A stretch of 64,000 bases of DNA from Atriophallophorus winterbourni. Its lineage: Eukaryota > Platyhelminthes > Trematoda > Plagiorchiida > Microphallidae. Under the pieces are notes generated by a model that ran no database searches, was not told the DNA's origin, and saw only the letters and a list, made by a program, of their open reading frames with translations. The first letter of the stretch is position 1, and each line of letters starts with the position of its first letter. Below, piece by piece: positions 1 through 9,924 of the stretch. A program made the position numbers and the translations under genes. The DNA is taken from the NCBI GenBank assembly GCA_013407085.1, contig JACCGJ010000696.1:1-64000 (forward strand). The letters run 5' to 3'.

Positions 1-900
1 CATCCCGGAGTAAAACCAACCCGAAGGCTGATTAGCTCTCGTTACATTTTGGTCTGACATCCATAAAGACCTTCCAAAGACCTTCATAAAGACCTTCAAG
101 ACCAAGAGTTGCCTCGATGTCAACAGGGTAATTTTAAACGCAAAACTATCAGCTCCTCTGGTATATTTCCACCCGTTACTGAGCACTTTCAGCATGTTCA
201 CTTGGATATCGTCGGTCTATTAGCGGTCTCTCCAACATATTGACCTGCGTCGACCGCTTCACTCATTTGGCCATTAGCTGTAGCCATTACTGATACCAGT
301 TTAGAAACGGTTGCGAAAGCTTTCTGTTCAATATTAGATCAGCAACTTTGATGTACCGAACACTATAACCACTCCTTTTCGGAAACTGAATAGAACACTC
401 GGTACGAATCGCATACAGACTACAGACTACCATCGGCAACTCAAAGTCTCAATCATGAGACACGGGAATTCAGAACGTTGTTCCAAGACATTGCTTTTGG
501 CGCGTCTTGGTATTCGTACCACCGTAAAAGAAAACCTATGTTGTTCAGCTGCAGAAATGGTGTACGGGAGTTCAGTCAACCTACCTAGAGAATTCCTGAA
601 ACGTTCTGAATCATCATAAGATCTTACAGCTCCATAGTATGTCATTCGACTTCCCAGTTTCATGAAATCACGTCGAGTAATCCCAACTCGCCAACACGCT
701 CAACCTTTCTACATCCCAGCTAACTTGTCTACTTGCGACTTTGTGTTTGTGCGTGCCGATCATGTACGTCGACCATTTCAGCCACTATAACTGGCACGTA
801 CAAAATGCTCAGCAGGTATCCCTTATTGACCATAATGGATCACAAGAAACGGTTAGTGTCGATTGTTTAAAAGTTGCTTACGTAGAACCCACATCAAAAG
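1..900 (+). pseudogene. Ty3/Gypsy integrase C-terminal remnant
   Basis: The first 54 bases read HPGVKPTRRLISSRYI and then a stop; this resembles the H2C2 zinc-binding segment that precedes a Gypsy integrase core. About 115 bases on, another frame reads HFQHVHLDIVG, which places the first catalytic aspartate. Near 810-890 a third frame gives a stretch ending LKVAYVEPT, the usual tail of flatworm-type Gypsy polyproteins. Stops and frame changes lie between these blocks, so it is dead. The element starts outside the window to the left. I see no LTR at its right end. The family call is by motif order only. Confidence 0.65.
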
Positions 901-959
901 AAAAAAATCCCGGAAAAGTGGCTCCCCAGAAGTCAAACCGAGACTAACACGTCTCTTCA

Positions 960-1100
960 TCCCCTTCACCTCACTGTTTACCATACCGCGCCTTATTTGC
1001 AGAGCCTGGTAGAAGCTGAAAAAAGACCGGGTGGCCAGTCCATGGCGTGGCGCATTGGGATGAAGAAACACTCAGTAGTGCTAGGCTCAATTTGGCGTAT
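960..1100 (+). pseudogene. RTE-type LINE, extreme C-terminal coding fragment
   Basis: Broken frames here resemble, nearly base for base, the tail of the RTE fragment at 8040-8175: the same run of codons for a PYRAL segment, then a G-G-Q-S-M-W block and a following lysine/leucine stretch. It is short, frameshifted, and abuts the reversed LINE tail at 1098. It has no independent function. Confidence 0.6.
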
Positions 1101-1800
1101 TCTTCTTTTTCTTCGGAATCGAAAGCAGAAGGGATAAAATCCCGTTTAAGCTTCATCACGGCAATAAACATGGGTGACTTCTGCTGACAAGGCAAGCCCT
1201 GAGAGTAGAGGAACACCACTATATCACTCCGAGGATCAAGTCCATTCGTCTCAACAAATGCTGATCCAACGCGATTTTGAATTGCTGTTCTGATGGTAGA
1301 GACAGGAGTCCTTTCAGTAGAGAGTTCCAAGTGTTCACCACCCGCGTGGATAGCGTGCTCGCATTACTCAGCTTTAGCCTTCTAGGCTTCTGCAACTTAG
1401 AGTCATGTCCACGAGTCCTCGACTCACCTACTAATCGGAAGTACCGGAGGAACTCGTCTCCATATTGCCCGAGAAGAACACGGCGTGTTAGGATCAGGTC
1501 AAATCTTTCCCTTCGAAGTTCTAGGGGGTAGTTTCAGTAAGCTTCTTCTATCCTCGTACGCGAGTTGGCGCATTCCACGAACCATCTTAGTGCCCCTCCT
1601 TTGTACCCTCTCCAATGAGTCGCATTCGCCTTTAGACTGAGGAAATGCAGGTAGCCCATATTCCAACAGAGGACGAACATACGCAGAGAAGTGGCTGGAA
1701 CATTTGCGGGGTAATGGTGAATGAACGCCGAATCGCCCATAGCATCCGGATAGCCCTGCCTATTCTCCGACAAGTGTCAGCCTGTATGCCGCGCGCGATA
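1098..1800 (-). pseudogene. CR1/jockey-like LINE 3' end (RT C-terminal region), reversed
   Basis: Read on the minus strand, 1720 to 1245 encodes in shifting frames the region downstream of the RT palm: YVRPLLEYGLPAFPQ, then a QRRGTKMVRGMRQLAYEDR block and later NTWNSLL. This is the conserved C-terminal segment of CR1/jockey LINEs. On the element's own strand it ends in a GAAGAAAAAGAA-type tail at about 1098-1114. The tail and the EYGLPA wording match the plus-strand fragment at 6185-6735, so both are 5'-truncated copies of one family. Several stops and frameshifts. Confidence 0.75.
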
Positions 1801-1865
1801 CGAATTCTTCACACACGTCTGCTGTTAGAGATTTATTTTGCTTAAATCTATTTATTTTCGCTTAA

Positions 1866-2573
1866 ATGACTCGCAAAACTTCGAAATTAACTACATCCAC
1901 ATCTGTCAATATGTCCTCTTCACATAAATGCGTCAAATGCACTGAAATTGTGTTACCATCTGATCAAGCCCTTCAGTGTGACGTATGCGACAAGTGGGAA
2001 CACGTAAAATGCACACAAATCAACCTGGAAATGTACAAGGTGATACAAAAACACCAGTCAGACCGTGTACACTTTCTGTGTGTCGCTTGTTGCGCGCGAC
2101 ACCGACGTGATAAACTAGCTCGCGAAAAATTGCAAACTATTATGGCCATTCCACCTGAACGGGTGCGCTCTGCAAGTTACTCGATCGTGGAACCATCGAT
2201 TCCACTGGTGTCTAATAACGTTGGCGAAAGCACCACTCCCACCAAGAAGCGCTGCACGAACGCCCGTTTTCAGCAGAAAGAGGTTATCTCGTCACAGGAA
2301 GCACGCATAAAACTGCTCGAAACGAAGTTCGCGAGCTGTTCATCACCACCTCGTTCTTCTAAAGACAATATACGCCCAAAGATTGCCACCAAGCTTTTCT
2401 ACTCCGAAGTGGTTGCTGCGCCACATCGTGCGCCTATTGATCCGTCAAGTCAAAAGTCGAAGCACTCCAGTGTTGCTGTCACCAAATGGCAAAACCACCA
2501 ATCATGCTCTGACTGTTATCTGCACCAACGTCCCCGAGGTAGAATCTCCGTGCTTCAAAGCACGTCAGGCTGA
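1866..2573 (+). CDS. LINE-A ORF1, N-terminal part with PHD-like zinc finger
   Basis: This 235-codon frame starts at an ATG just inside the element. Residues about 22-78 carry the spaced Cys/His pattern CVKC ... CDVCDKWEHVKC ... CVACC, which fits a PHD/C4HC3-type finger. PHD-like fingers are known in ORF1 of several CR1-clade LINEs and are assumed to help bind RNA or chromatin. The following 100 residues are polar and rich in Ser, Lys and Glu, possibly helical. Around 2480 the reading passes into another frame that continues the protein, so the last roughly 30 residues are probably frameshift product. It lies directly upstream of the rest of ORF1 and the endonuclease. Confidence 0.7.
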   Translation: MTRKTSKLTTSTSVNMSSSHKCVKCTEIVLPSDQALQCDVCDKWEHVKCTQINLEMYKVIQKHQSDRVHFLCVACCARHRRDKLAREKLQTIMAIPPERVRSASYSIVEPSIPLVSNNVGESTTPTKKRCTNARFQQKEVISSQEARIKLLETKFASCSSPPRSSKDNIRPKIATKLFYSEVVAAPHRAPIDPSSQKSKHSSVAVTKWQNHQSCSDCYLHQRPRGRISVLQSTSG

Positions 2574-3290
2574 CGACCAGCAACAATGGGTTAACATATC
2601 TAATCTGATCAATATCAACGCAGAAGCAGTAGCTCTTCCACGTCTATCACGACATACACGTTCACCCCATGAAGGTGAACCCAGACTGCTTCGGGTAACG
2701 CTTCCATCACTTGATTGAGTCGAGTCAGTTCTACTATCCGCACATATGCTAACGGGGAAATCGCCTGATGTACCTTGGACTGAACGCCAAATCAAAAAAA
2801 GCGTTTCTCACGACTGGAAAACTTACAATGATAAGCGTAGCGTGTTCGTTTATGGTATTCCAGAATTAGGAAATCCCGACGAGTCAAAAAATTCTAGCCA
2901 TGTAAGCGATCAGTGGCGTTTCATCCAACAACAGATTCAGTTGACCGACACACTTACGATATATTTAAAACGCCTACCACAATCCTCAAATTACAAAGGA
3001 AATGGTCCCTGCATTGTTAAGGCAACCTTTCAGTCTGAAGACATGGTCCCCATTGCCGTCACCAGCTGGTATAATAATCGACGAAACGCACCATCGGAAA
3101 TTCGTATGCGCTCAGCCTTGGATAAATCACGTGCAAAACTCGTACGGCAAGTGGCAGATGAGATGGTTCCAGCCACCAGTTCCCAAGGTATTTCCATCGC
3201 TTCCCCAACTATTGAGCCAAAAAAACCTCCAGTAGCCGATCCCATTGAGATCGGCACAACAGACTCCCAATTACTGCATCAAAAATATTT
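2472..3290 (+). pseudogene. LINE-A ORF1, C-terminal part, two RRM-like units
   Basis: Two similar blocks follow the zinc-finger part. The first (about 2495-2715) contains ALTVICTNVPEVE, ADDQQQWVNI and EPRLLRVTLPS. The second (about 2840-3150) contains RSVFVYGIPELGN, SDQWRFIQQQI and PCIVKATFQSED. Both follow the pattern of a hydrophobic strand plus GIP/NVPE turn, a DxxxW helix, and a lysine/leucine-rich strand, as in LINE ORF1 RNA-binding domains. A frameshift near 2480 and a stop near 2718 break the frame. The doubling is also seen in family B (15.76-16.28 kb), so it is probably a family trait rather than an accident. Confidence 0.55.
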
Positions 3291-3720
3291 AAAATGCTGC
3301 TATGCAAATGCCCGAGTTTTTTTTGACAAAACATTGTGAACTAAGTCTCTTGAATTTAGCCGAAAATTTCGACCTTATTGCGATAACCGAAACGTGGCTC
3401 ACCACAGATGTATTATCTTCTGAAATCGCCTTGTCCGGAATGCAACATTTTTGAATGGATCGTCCATCCAAAGGTGGTGGTGTACTCCTCTACGTTAATC
3501 AAGCTCTCTCCTGTGAACTGGTTGATGATGAGAGATTACCCCACACCGATATCCTTTGGTGCCGCATCAAATTACAAAGAAGTGATTCTACACTACTAGC
3601 CGTAATCTACCGTCCCCCAAACACATCGGAAGAAAGTGACCATGGTTTGCTAACTTGTATCCGGAATTTTTTTATCAATGAACTATACCCACATGTTAAT
3701 TATGGGCGACTTTAATTCAC
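3283..3720 (+). pseudogene. LINE-A endonuclease, N-terminal half, frameshifted
   Basis: The endonuclease opens with KCCYANAR, which matches the usual (Y)TNAR start, continues in another frame with FDLIAITETWL, and then in a third with GGGVLLYV and LLAVIYRPPN. TETW contains the catalytic glutamate of APE-type LINE endonucleases. At least three frame changes occur between 3315 and 3690. The rest of the domain (GDFN, and a DLIFTN and SDH block) lies at the start of the following long frame. Confidence 0.75.
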
Positions 3721-6053
3721 CTGGTTTGTCATCAGGTACCACGGTTCACAACTTTGCAAGAGATCTTCTGGAAGTTATTACCTCTCACCCGTTGTACAAT
3801 CACGTACTGGACCCCACCCGCTATAGTGGAAGCTCCAATGCATCAACTCTTGATCTAATCTTTACCAATGAAGAGCATATGATATCCAACATGGTTACGT
3901 ATCCTCCACTAGGTAAAAGTGACCACGTAATCTTATGTTTTTCATATATCTCGTACGCTTATTATCCTAACAATCGTGTACAAAAACAGCAATATATGAC
4001 CGATTATCGTCTTCTATCCGAACTTGTCTCCGCTAACAATTGGACTGTGCCCGAAAATTTGGGACTTGACGCCTGCTGGACCGAGTTTGTGACGAAATGG
4101 CATGCACTCTTGGATATTTGTACATTCGAAAAGCCATATGCACCGCAGCGCAGAAATGCAGAAATTCGAAGCAGAACTAGAAAAGTAATTGCACGACGTA
4201 ATGAAGCTTGGTACAAGTATACTACATGTCCCACTCCTTCCAGCTGGGAATCATATCGACGTTTGTGGAACCATAGCGTTTCTCTCAAGCGGCAAGATCG
4301 ATACTTATATCAACGTAGCCTGACTGATAAGTTCGTGCAGAATCCAAAACTCCTGTACCAGCATATAAACAGCAAAAGAAAAGTAAAAATAGGCATACCA
4401 CCTCTTCAATCTTCGAGAGGGTTAACTGCTACGTCCGTTGACGCAGCGAATGCACTCCGGACGCACTTCGAACCTATCTTTCAGGTAACACAAGGTCCAC
4501 TACAGCTACGCCAAATTTCAATAACCCCCCACATTTCAACCAATCTTTTTACCCCTGAGATTGTTCATCGAAAAATACTATGCATGCGTCAAAACGCCTC
4601 CCCGGGGCTCGATGGAATACACCCAAAAGCTTTAATTGCCGCAGCGCCCATAATCTCAGACTACCTAGCAGCCTTATTCCAGCGTTCTTTGGACGCCACA
4701 GAAATACCGCAACAATGGAAAGACGGACTTATCACCCCTATATTTAAATCCGGTGATCGTACAATGCCGAGCAAATACCGCCCAATTACCCTTCTTCCCA
4801 TTATTTCCAAGATTATGGAGAGTATCCTGGCGGACGCAATAATGAATCATCTGGAAGCAAACAACCTTCTCACATCGGAACAACACGGGTTCCGCAGCCA
4901 TCGTTCATGCACCACAAACCTCATACTTGCGCGCGATGACTGGACCAAAGCAGTTGATTCCGGCTTAGGGGTAGATGTTGTTTACCTCGACTTCTCCAAA
5001 GCCTTTGACCGTGTTGACCACAGTATCCTCTTGCACAAGCTCCAGTTTTATAAAATTGGTGGTCCCCTTCTGGCATGGATAGAAAAATTCCTGCAAAATC
5101 GAACTCTTCGTGTGCGTGTCAGGCAATCCCATTCGGAGAGCTTCCCAGCGACCTGTGGTGTCCCACAGGGATCCGTACTAGGCCCACGATTGTTTCTTAT
5201 TTTCATCAATGACATCGGGTTAACAATAAAGTCACCATTTCTTATGTTCGCGGATGACATCAAGCTTTGGCGACATCAGCAGAGATCAGATGACCACGAC
5301 AAATTGCAGGCCGATCTAGATGTGCTACACAAGTGGTCATCTGAAAATCGCCTGAATTTTAATACATCTAAGTGCCATACTCTTTCACTGAGAAATAAAT
5401 CACCAGTTCCGTACACCCTTGGAGGGGAGCAACTACAAAATGTCGAGAGCGAAACGGACCTTGGAATCATTATGCAGCGGGACCTAGGCTGCTCTCGTCA
5501 TTGCTGCAAGGCTGCTGGATCGGCAAACCGAACTCTAGGATTTCTTAGACGAGCCTTCGGACATTTTCACGCACAGATCCTGCCACGTTTGTTGACAGCC
5601 TATGTTCGTCCATCGCTGGAATACTCTGTCTGCGCATGGAGTCCATGGCTAAAGAAGGATATAGAGCAACTGGAGCAACCTCAACGCAGAGCTACCAAGT
5701 TTATTCGAGGTTTGTCCAGTACAGCATATGAGGAACGTCTGAGAAGATGTAATCTCTTTTCCCTAAAATACCGTCGTCTGCGGGGAGATCTGATTTTCAC
5801 ATTCCGTGCACTTACCGAAATCAATCATCCATGCAGGAATATGTTTATCTTGTCTCCTCTTGTCAATCACCGTGGACACAATCTCAAGCTCTCACACCAA
5901 ATCAGCCGGTTAAATTGTCGCAGTAATTTTTTAACGCTTCGAATTACTCGAGTATGGAACGCACTGCCGGCAACCGTTGTAAACTCCCAATCAGTCTCAA
6001 CCTTTAAACAACGCTTGGACACACATATGAAAGGGTATGTTTATTCTGCGTGA
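3678..6053 (+). CDS. LINE-A ORF2: endonuclease C-terminal part plus reverse transcriptase
   Basis: This 791-codon open frame is the largest in the window. It starts inside the endonuclease domain: MGDFN near residue 11 and a SDHV block near 87 are conserved endonuclease motifs. RT follows. PIFKSGD and YRPITLLP are near residues 355-370, QHGFR near 400, YLDFSKAFDRVDH (first catalytic Asp) near 436, GVPQGSVLGP near 495, and the catalytic FADD at residues 524-527. The C-terminal region carries YVRPSLEYSVCAWSPW and a WNALPATVV block. It copies element RNA at a nicked target site in the nucleus. The listed start is simply the first ATG after the last upstream frameshift; the native start would lie in the endonuclease further up. 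The RT itself looks intact. Confidence 0.85.
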   Translation: MNYTHMLIMGDFNSPGLSSGTTVHNFARDLLEVITSHPLYNHVLDPTRYSGSSNASTLDLIFTNEEHMISNMVTYPPLGKSDHVILCFSYISYAYYPNNRVQKQQYMTDYRLLSELVSANNWTVPENLGLDACWTEFVTKWHALLDICTFEKPYAPQRRNAEIRSRTRKVIARRNEAWYKYTTCPTPSSWESYRRLWNHSVSLKRQDRYLYQRSLTDKFVQNPKLLYQHINSKRKVKIGIPPLQSSRGLTATSVDAANALRTHFEPIFQVTQGPLQLRQISITPHISTNLFTPEIVHRKILCMRQNASPGLDGIHPKALIAAAPIISDYLAALFQRSLDATEIPQQWKDGLITPIFKSGDRTMPSKYRPITLLPIISKIMESILADAIMNHLEANNLLTSEQHGFRSHRSCTTNLILARDDWTKAVDSGLGVDVVYLDFSKAFDRVDHSILLHKLQFYKIGGPLLAWIEKFLQNRTLRVRVRQSHSESFPATCGVPQGSVLGPRLFLIFINDIGLTIKSPFLMFADDIKLWRHQQRSDDHDKLQADLDVLHKWSSENRLNFNTSKCHTLSLRNKSPVPYTLGGEQLQNVESETDLGIIMQRDLGCSRHCCKAAGSANRTLGFLRRAFGHFHAQILPRLLTAYVRPSLEYSVCAWSPWLKKDIEQLEQPQRRATKFIRGLSSTAYEERLRRCNLFSLKYRRLRGDLIFTFRALTEINHPCRNMFILSPLVNHRGHNLKLSHQISRLNCRSNFLTLRITRVWNALPATVVNSQSVSTFKQRLDTHMKGYVYSA

Positions 6054-6184
6054 CGTTTTTTTCTTCTGTATTCACACCGATTATAATGCGTTCCAAGTTT
6101 CCCACTCTTTCAGACTCATTATTTCCCGTGTCTGGAGTCGATCTCCTACCCGTACAAATGCCACAAGAACCCCGGTGATTACTC

Positions 6185-6735
6185 CACAAATGTTTCGCAT
6201 TCTTTATTCCACATACGTGAGACCAGTTTTGGAATATGGTTTGCCAGCCACCTATCCTCAAACTAAGGGAGAACGTGACCAGTTGGAAAAATTGCAAAGG
6301 CGGGCGACGAAACGAGTACAAGGATTGAAATCAATTCTTTATGTGGAGAGAGTTCAACGCCTACAACCTGCTGCTAACTCGTCGCATATTACTGGGAGCT
6401 TATGGCGAAGAGCTGCGCGAGTTTTACCCTCTCGTGACGGACTCAAGAACCCGTGGCCATGCTCTAAAGCTTCAAAAGCGAAGAACACTACGCTCTTAAC
6501 AAGAATTATTAACTTGTGGAATGCGCTTCCGGAAGAGGTTATCTCAGCGAGCTCTGAAAACCAATTCAAGCAACTTTTGGATAAGGTATTGCCTGTAATC
6601 ACGGCGAAGCTGAACAACACTGGACAGGATTTCTTCAACTGAGGTTCTCCTGGATTATGTTGCTGATATAAATAGATGCGGCTTACAAGGGCTTGACCCC
6701 CTGTCGTCTATTAAGAAGAAAAAGAAGAAGTAATT
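6185..6735 (+). pseudogene. CR1/jockey-like LINE 3' fragment (family F)
   Basis: From about 6191 to 6642 one frame encodes the post-RT region: TYVRPVLEYGLPATYPQ, QRRATKRVQGLKS, and NLWNALPEEV. The first half joins the end of LINE-A without a clear boundary. About 70 bases of 3' noncoding sequence end in an AAGAAGAAAAAGAAG tail at 6711-6730, like the reversed copy at 1098-1800. It is 5'-truncated, as is common for target-primed insertions, and has no RT core. Confidence 0.75.
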
Positions 6736-7589
6736 GGTTTCGCTGGTGCGGAAAAAAAGTCTGCTTGTCGGTTGATTCCTAATCCCCATGCACCCAATGA
6801 GGATAGCAGACCGTGGCGAGACTGCACCATATTGGCTGGGGGCTGCCCAGCTTGAGGCGGGCGGTAGCCGTCCAATGAGACCTGAAGGTCTCTCCCACCG
6901 TCGGAAGCAGCCCCAGGCGCTGAGCTCTACGCCAATCGAGCCATAGCTTTTAACCGGTATCTGCTGCTTCCCGTGTTATTATCCGCAGAAGCAGAATGGA
7001 GTGTCCTCTCCATTGGTGCGTGATGTACGCCAGGGCAGTTCAAAGTGGGGAACTAGCTGTTGCCCATGAAGCAAGTGCTCCCTCTCAACGGCACCACCGG
7101 AACCAAAGGAACAGCTAGGCTGATGCGTTTGGACAACGATGTCGTCGTAGAAGGTGGCAGGGCGAAGTTGTATAAAACTTCGGACTGCCTATTGGGACTC
7201 CGGCTCCGGATTTTTCCTCGAGGTTGACTCCTGAATCCTTTTCCATGATTGGATGTAGCCACAAGGCAGTAGAGGTTTAAGACAGGGGTTTTCCCCCAGG
7301 TGGACCGACTTCATGGACTTATGAGCTCCACCTACCCGAAGCATGCTGGTTTTGCGACGCCAGTCAGCCGTCTTCGCCTTTTCTCTTGTCAGTAGAAGCA
7401 GTTCCGCCGGGTCACACAAGACCACTCGTGCATGCCAGGAGCTGGACTTGTTTGACAGAGGCTATATGAGACGCGCGCCATTAGAGCATTTTTGGAATTT
7501 GGAGCTTATACTTAAGCCCGCCTCGGCCGTGACAACTTTGGAACCGGATGGTGTTATAAGACTTTACTTGGCTGGATAGTGCAAGTTGC
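6736..7589. other. No gene recognised; repeat-like GC-rich spacer
   Basis: There is no long open frame. The sequence is more GC-rich than its surroundings and has the look of a retroelement untranslated region leading into the RTE fragment that follows, with short direct and inverted words (for example the CCCAGG and GGGAAC clusters). This is an inference from position; I recognise no domain, tRNA or structured RNA. Confidence 0.3.
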
Positions 7590-8275
7590 AACTAGCTCTG
7601 TTGATTGTTATGCAAAGGGTTTTATTGAGAAGAACGAATTGCCGGTTGTGCTCTCAAAGGCTGATTTACCTAAAACCAAATCTGCCCAAAAGATTTGTAT
7701 GTCTGGTTCATATGAGGCACTAAATCAGTACTAATGGGAGGACGGTAATTTAGTATGACGCGATGTTTCACTCCATACTAAGGGCCGAGTGTACAACGCA
7801 GTGGTGCGTGCTACACTCCTTTATGGCTGCGAAACCTGGTCTATCTGAGCGGAAGATGTCCGTCGGCTTTCTGTTTTTGATACCTGTTGTTAACGTAGAA
7901 TTGCTCGCATTCGGTGGCAGCATCGTGTTACAAATATAGATGTCTGCAAGCGAGTGTTAGGACCAGGTGGCCACGGACTGAGAGAAATGCTGATGCTTGC
8001 TCGCTTGCGATGATTGGGACAAGTTTTAAGAATGCCTACTCACCGTTTACCGTACCGCGCATTAGTCGCAGAGCCTGACAGAAGCTTAGAGAAAAGATCG
8101 GGTGGCCAGTCCATGACGTGGCGCGTTGGGATGAAGAAACTCACCGTAGCGCTAGGCTCAGTTGGGCGTATTCGTTTGCCTGGGTAGGGTCCAAAAGCTC
8201 CACCTAATAGTTGGCTGGAAACCTCACGCGATATGGCTACAAACCGAAGTCAGTGGCGCCAGTGTATTTTGTTAT
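7590..8275 (+). pseudogene. RTE-type LINE RT C-terminal fragment
   Basis: Across three frames the sequence encodes the conserved tail of RTE-clade reverse transcriptases. AVVRATLLYGCETW is near 7800, a DVRRLSVFD block follows, then RIARIRWQHRV, then near 8040 PYRALVAEP and SGGQSMTWRVGMKK, and finally LPGWGP. The palm domain is missing. There are internal stops (for instance just before DVRRL) and a frame change near 8200. This wording is common in RTE elements of flatworms and other invertebrates. It is orphaned and cannot be active. Confidence 0.75.
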
Positions 8276-9463
8276 GTGTGTCATAATTTTTTATTCGGTA
8301 TTATTTTACATAAAAACACAAAAACAAAAACCCAAAATATCGCATGCCGTGAAAGTACAAAAACCAGCTGCTTTTTGTGCATTTGCTTTTGCGTATTCCG
8401 CTTGCCTACTTTCTCTTTTCCACGCGCTTGCTTATCTGCTTTTCCTGCTTCATATTGCATGGCACTTTGTCTGGCTTCAGACTTGTGCTCCATGATGATG
8501 ATGATGATGTATGCATGTATGAAAGCAAAAGCCTGATCCAGGCAAAGTGCCACAGTCAGAGACTGCACGTGGGCTAAGATACTGTCAGGTTGCCCAGGTC
8601 TAGACAGAAGTGAGCAATAGAGAATAAAGATGACACTAGAGTTACTAGTTTTTAGTCGTTCGATTCAGTACTTGATGCGCTATTTGTTTTCATCGCTGCA
8701 AAAATAATAACTGTTTGTGGATTTTACTTGTTTTGATGTCACTGTCTTAAAATAAAATGCACAGGGTTCATGAGGTAAGAACAATCATGCATGAGCTTTT
8801 TTGAAGCGACAGTGGTAGAAATCCAGTTGGTGGTGGGTCTTTGTATAGCATACGTTTTGTGCGGTGTTCATCAGCGTGATTCGGTTAACCGTTCCGTGGC
8901 TAGCGAATGTAGCACGTCTCTTTAAATCTGCTAAGATTAATCAGGAAACGGTTACCACAAATTAGTCTTAGCTGTATAAATCTATGTGATCACTCTATAA
9001 CGGTATACATCCAGCTATACTTTAATTGCTAGCAGCTATGGTTAACCCTGCGGTCAGCAAACATTCGAGATTACCTTACTTCAGTCTCTAATCCGCGCGT
9101 TCGAGCTTTCTTTGGACAATAAGTGGAAAGTGCGACTCGGCATATGCAGCTTTTTATCGATTCTCAGTTTTATGTAGCCAATTCGAGCGGGATTGTCTTG
9201 TTGAACTTGGCTGTGAACGATTTTAAAAATCGCGCAGCAAAATCAGGTTAACACATGGCGTCTTTTCCTTGCTCAGCAGACAATTTGATGCGGTGAAATC
9301 TCGTGTGGGTAAGCTACAGTTTTGCACAGACTAGTGAGTGTCCAGCTTCGCAGTCTGCGCTTTAGGATTCAATTTAATTCAATTTCAATGGTCTAAAAAG
9401 CATATAGCTTGACAAAAACCACAGAATAATATGGGAATTACGAATAACATGGGTAGAAAATCT
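8276..9463. other. Non-coding spacer with simple repeats and a reversed LINE 3' end
   Basis: No convincing gene is present. 8310-8340 is an AAAAACAC/AAAAACAAAAACC run. 8491-8508 is a short (GAT)n tract. 9371-9440 resembles the reversed 3' untranslated end of LINE family D (a run containing AATGGTCTAAAAAGC, compare 33170-33200). The remainder (8600-9370) is unremarkable mixed-composition DNA. Confidence 0.4.
8531..8596 (+). repeat. Dispersed ~66-bp repeat, copy 1
   Basis: This segment, containing GACTGCACGTGGGCTAAGAT and GGTTGCCCA, recurs with few changes at 62108-62176, more than 50 kb away and outside the duplicated interval. I cannot assign it to a known class. Confidence 0.6.
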
Positions 9464-9507
9464 GGATTTGTTTGCTTACTGATCAGTTCAGGAATCAAGT
9501 AAAAATC
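9464..9507 (+). repeat. 44-bp direct repeat, left flank of the Gag-integrase Gypsy
   Basis: The 44 bases ending in GGAATCAAGTAAAAATC are repeated exactly at 12668-12711, immediately after the right LTR. It is far longer than the 4-6 bp target duplication normal for LTR elements. Confidence 0.85.
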
Positions 9508-9510
9508 TAA

Positions 9511-9886
9511 TGGGAAAAGACGTGTATTTTCCCTAAAAACTCAATATCTTTGAAGATATTACGACTTTATATTGACACTATGTCAACATAGATTTGAATT
9601 ATATACATGATTATAATTTGATCATACCGTTTATAATTTGATCATATTCGCCCTTTATTCTGATTGGTCCATCGAGTCCTTGACACGGTTTTAATGTGCT
9701 ATTTTCCAAGGTCATTTCCTTTTACATTCTCAGCCTATATATATGGATGAGTAAACCATGTTTGTTATTATTGGAAGTGAGCTCCCATACTAACTTCTCT
9801 GAAGCTTTGGTCTTCTCTCTCAATAGTCGGTTGGGCAATATTGTGGGAAGCATATCCGGTGCATTATTAGCTCCATATCAAGAACG
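9511..9886 (+). repeat. Left (5') LTR of the Gag-integrase Gypsy
   Basis: It begins TGGGAAAAGACG and ends ATATCAAGAACG. It aligns throughout with 12303-12667. Compared with the right LTR it carries an extra copy of a TATAATTTGATCATA word near 9610-9650. A TG...CA reading of the LTR would end 6 bases earlier at 9880; the longer end is chosen because both copies share the last six bases. A TATATATA motif near 9737 could serve as a TATA box. Confidence 0.85.
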
Positions 9887-9924
9887 TAACAGTTTGACGA
9901 CGGGTTTATTCAAGTTACAAAATC

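Larger units (their letters stand above)
1861..6180 (+). mobile_element. Near full-length CR1/jockey-like LINE (family A)
   Basis: The element has the expected order: ORF1 with a PHD-like zinc finger (1866-2573), a frameshifted remainder of ORF1 (to about 3290), an apurinic/apyrimidinic-type endonuclease broken by frameshifts (3283-3720), then one long frame (3678-6053) holding the end of the endonuclease and the whole RT. It is about 4.3 kb, typical for the superfamily. The 5' limit is set by a change of sequence after the minus-strand LINE tail. The 3' limit is unclear because another LINE tail starts near 6185. No poly(A) is evident. ORF1 and the endonuclease are disrupted, so this copy is not autonomous as read. 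Confidence 0.8.

Noticed and set aside
8162..8577. Several overlapping frames with hydrophobic stretches after the RTE tail
   Set aside because: They lie in a low-complexity A-rich and GAT-repeat region; frames on both strands are open and none carries a recognisable domain.
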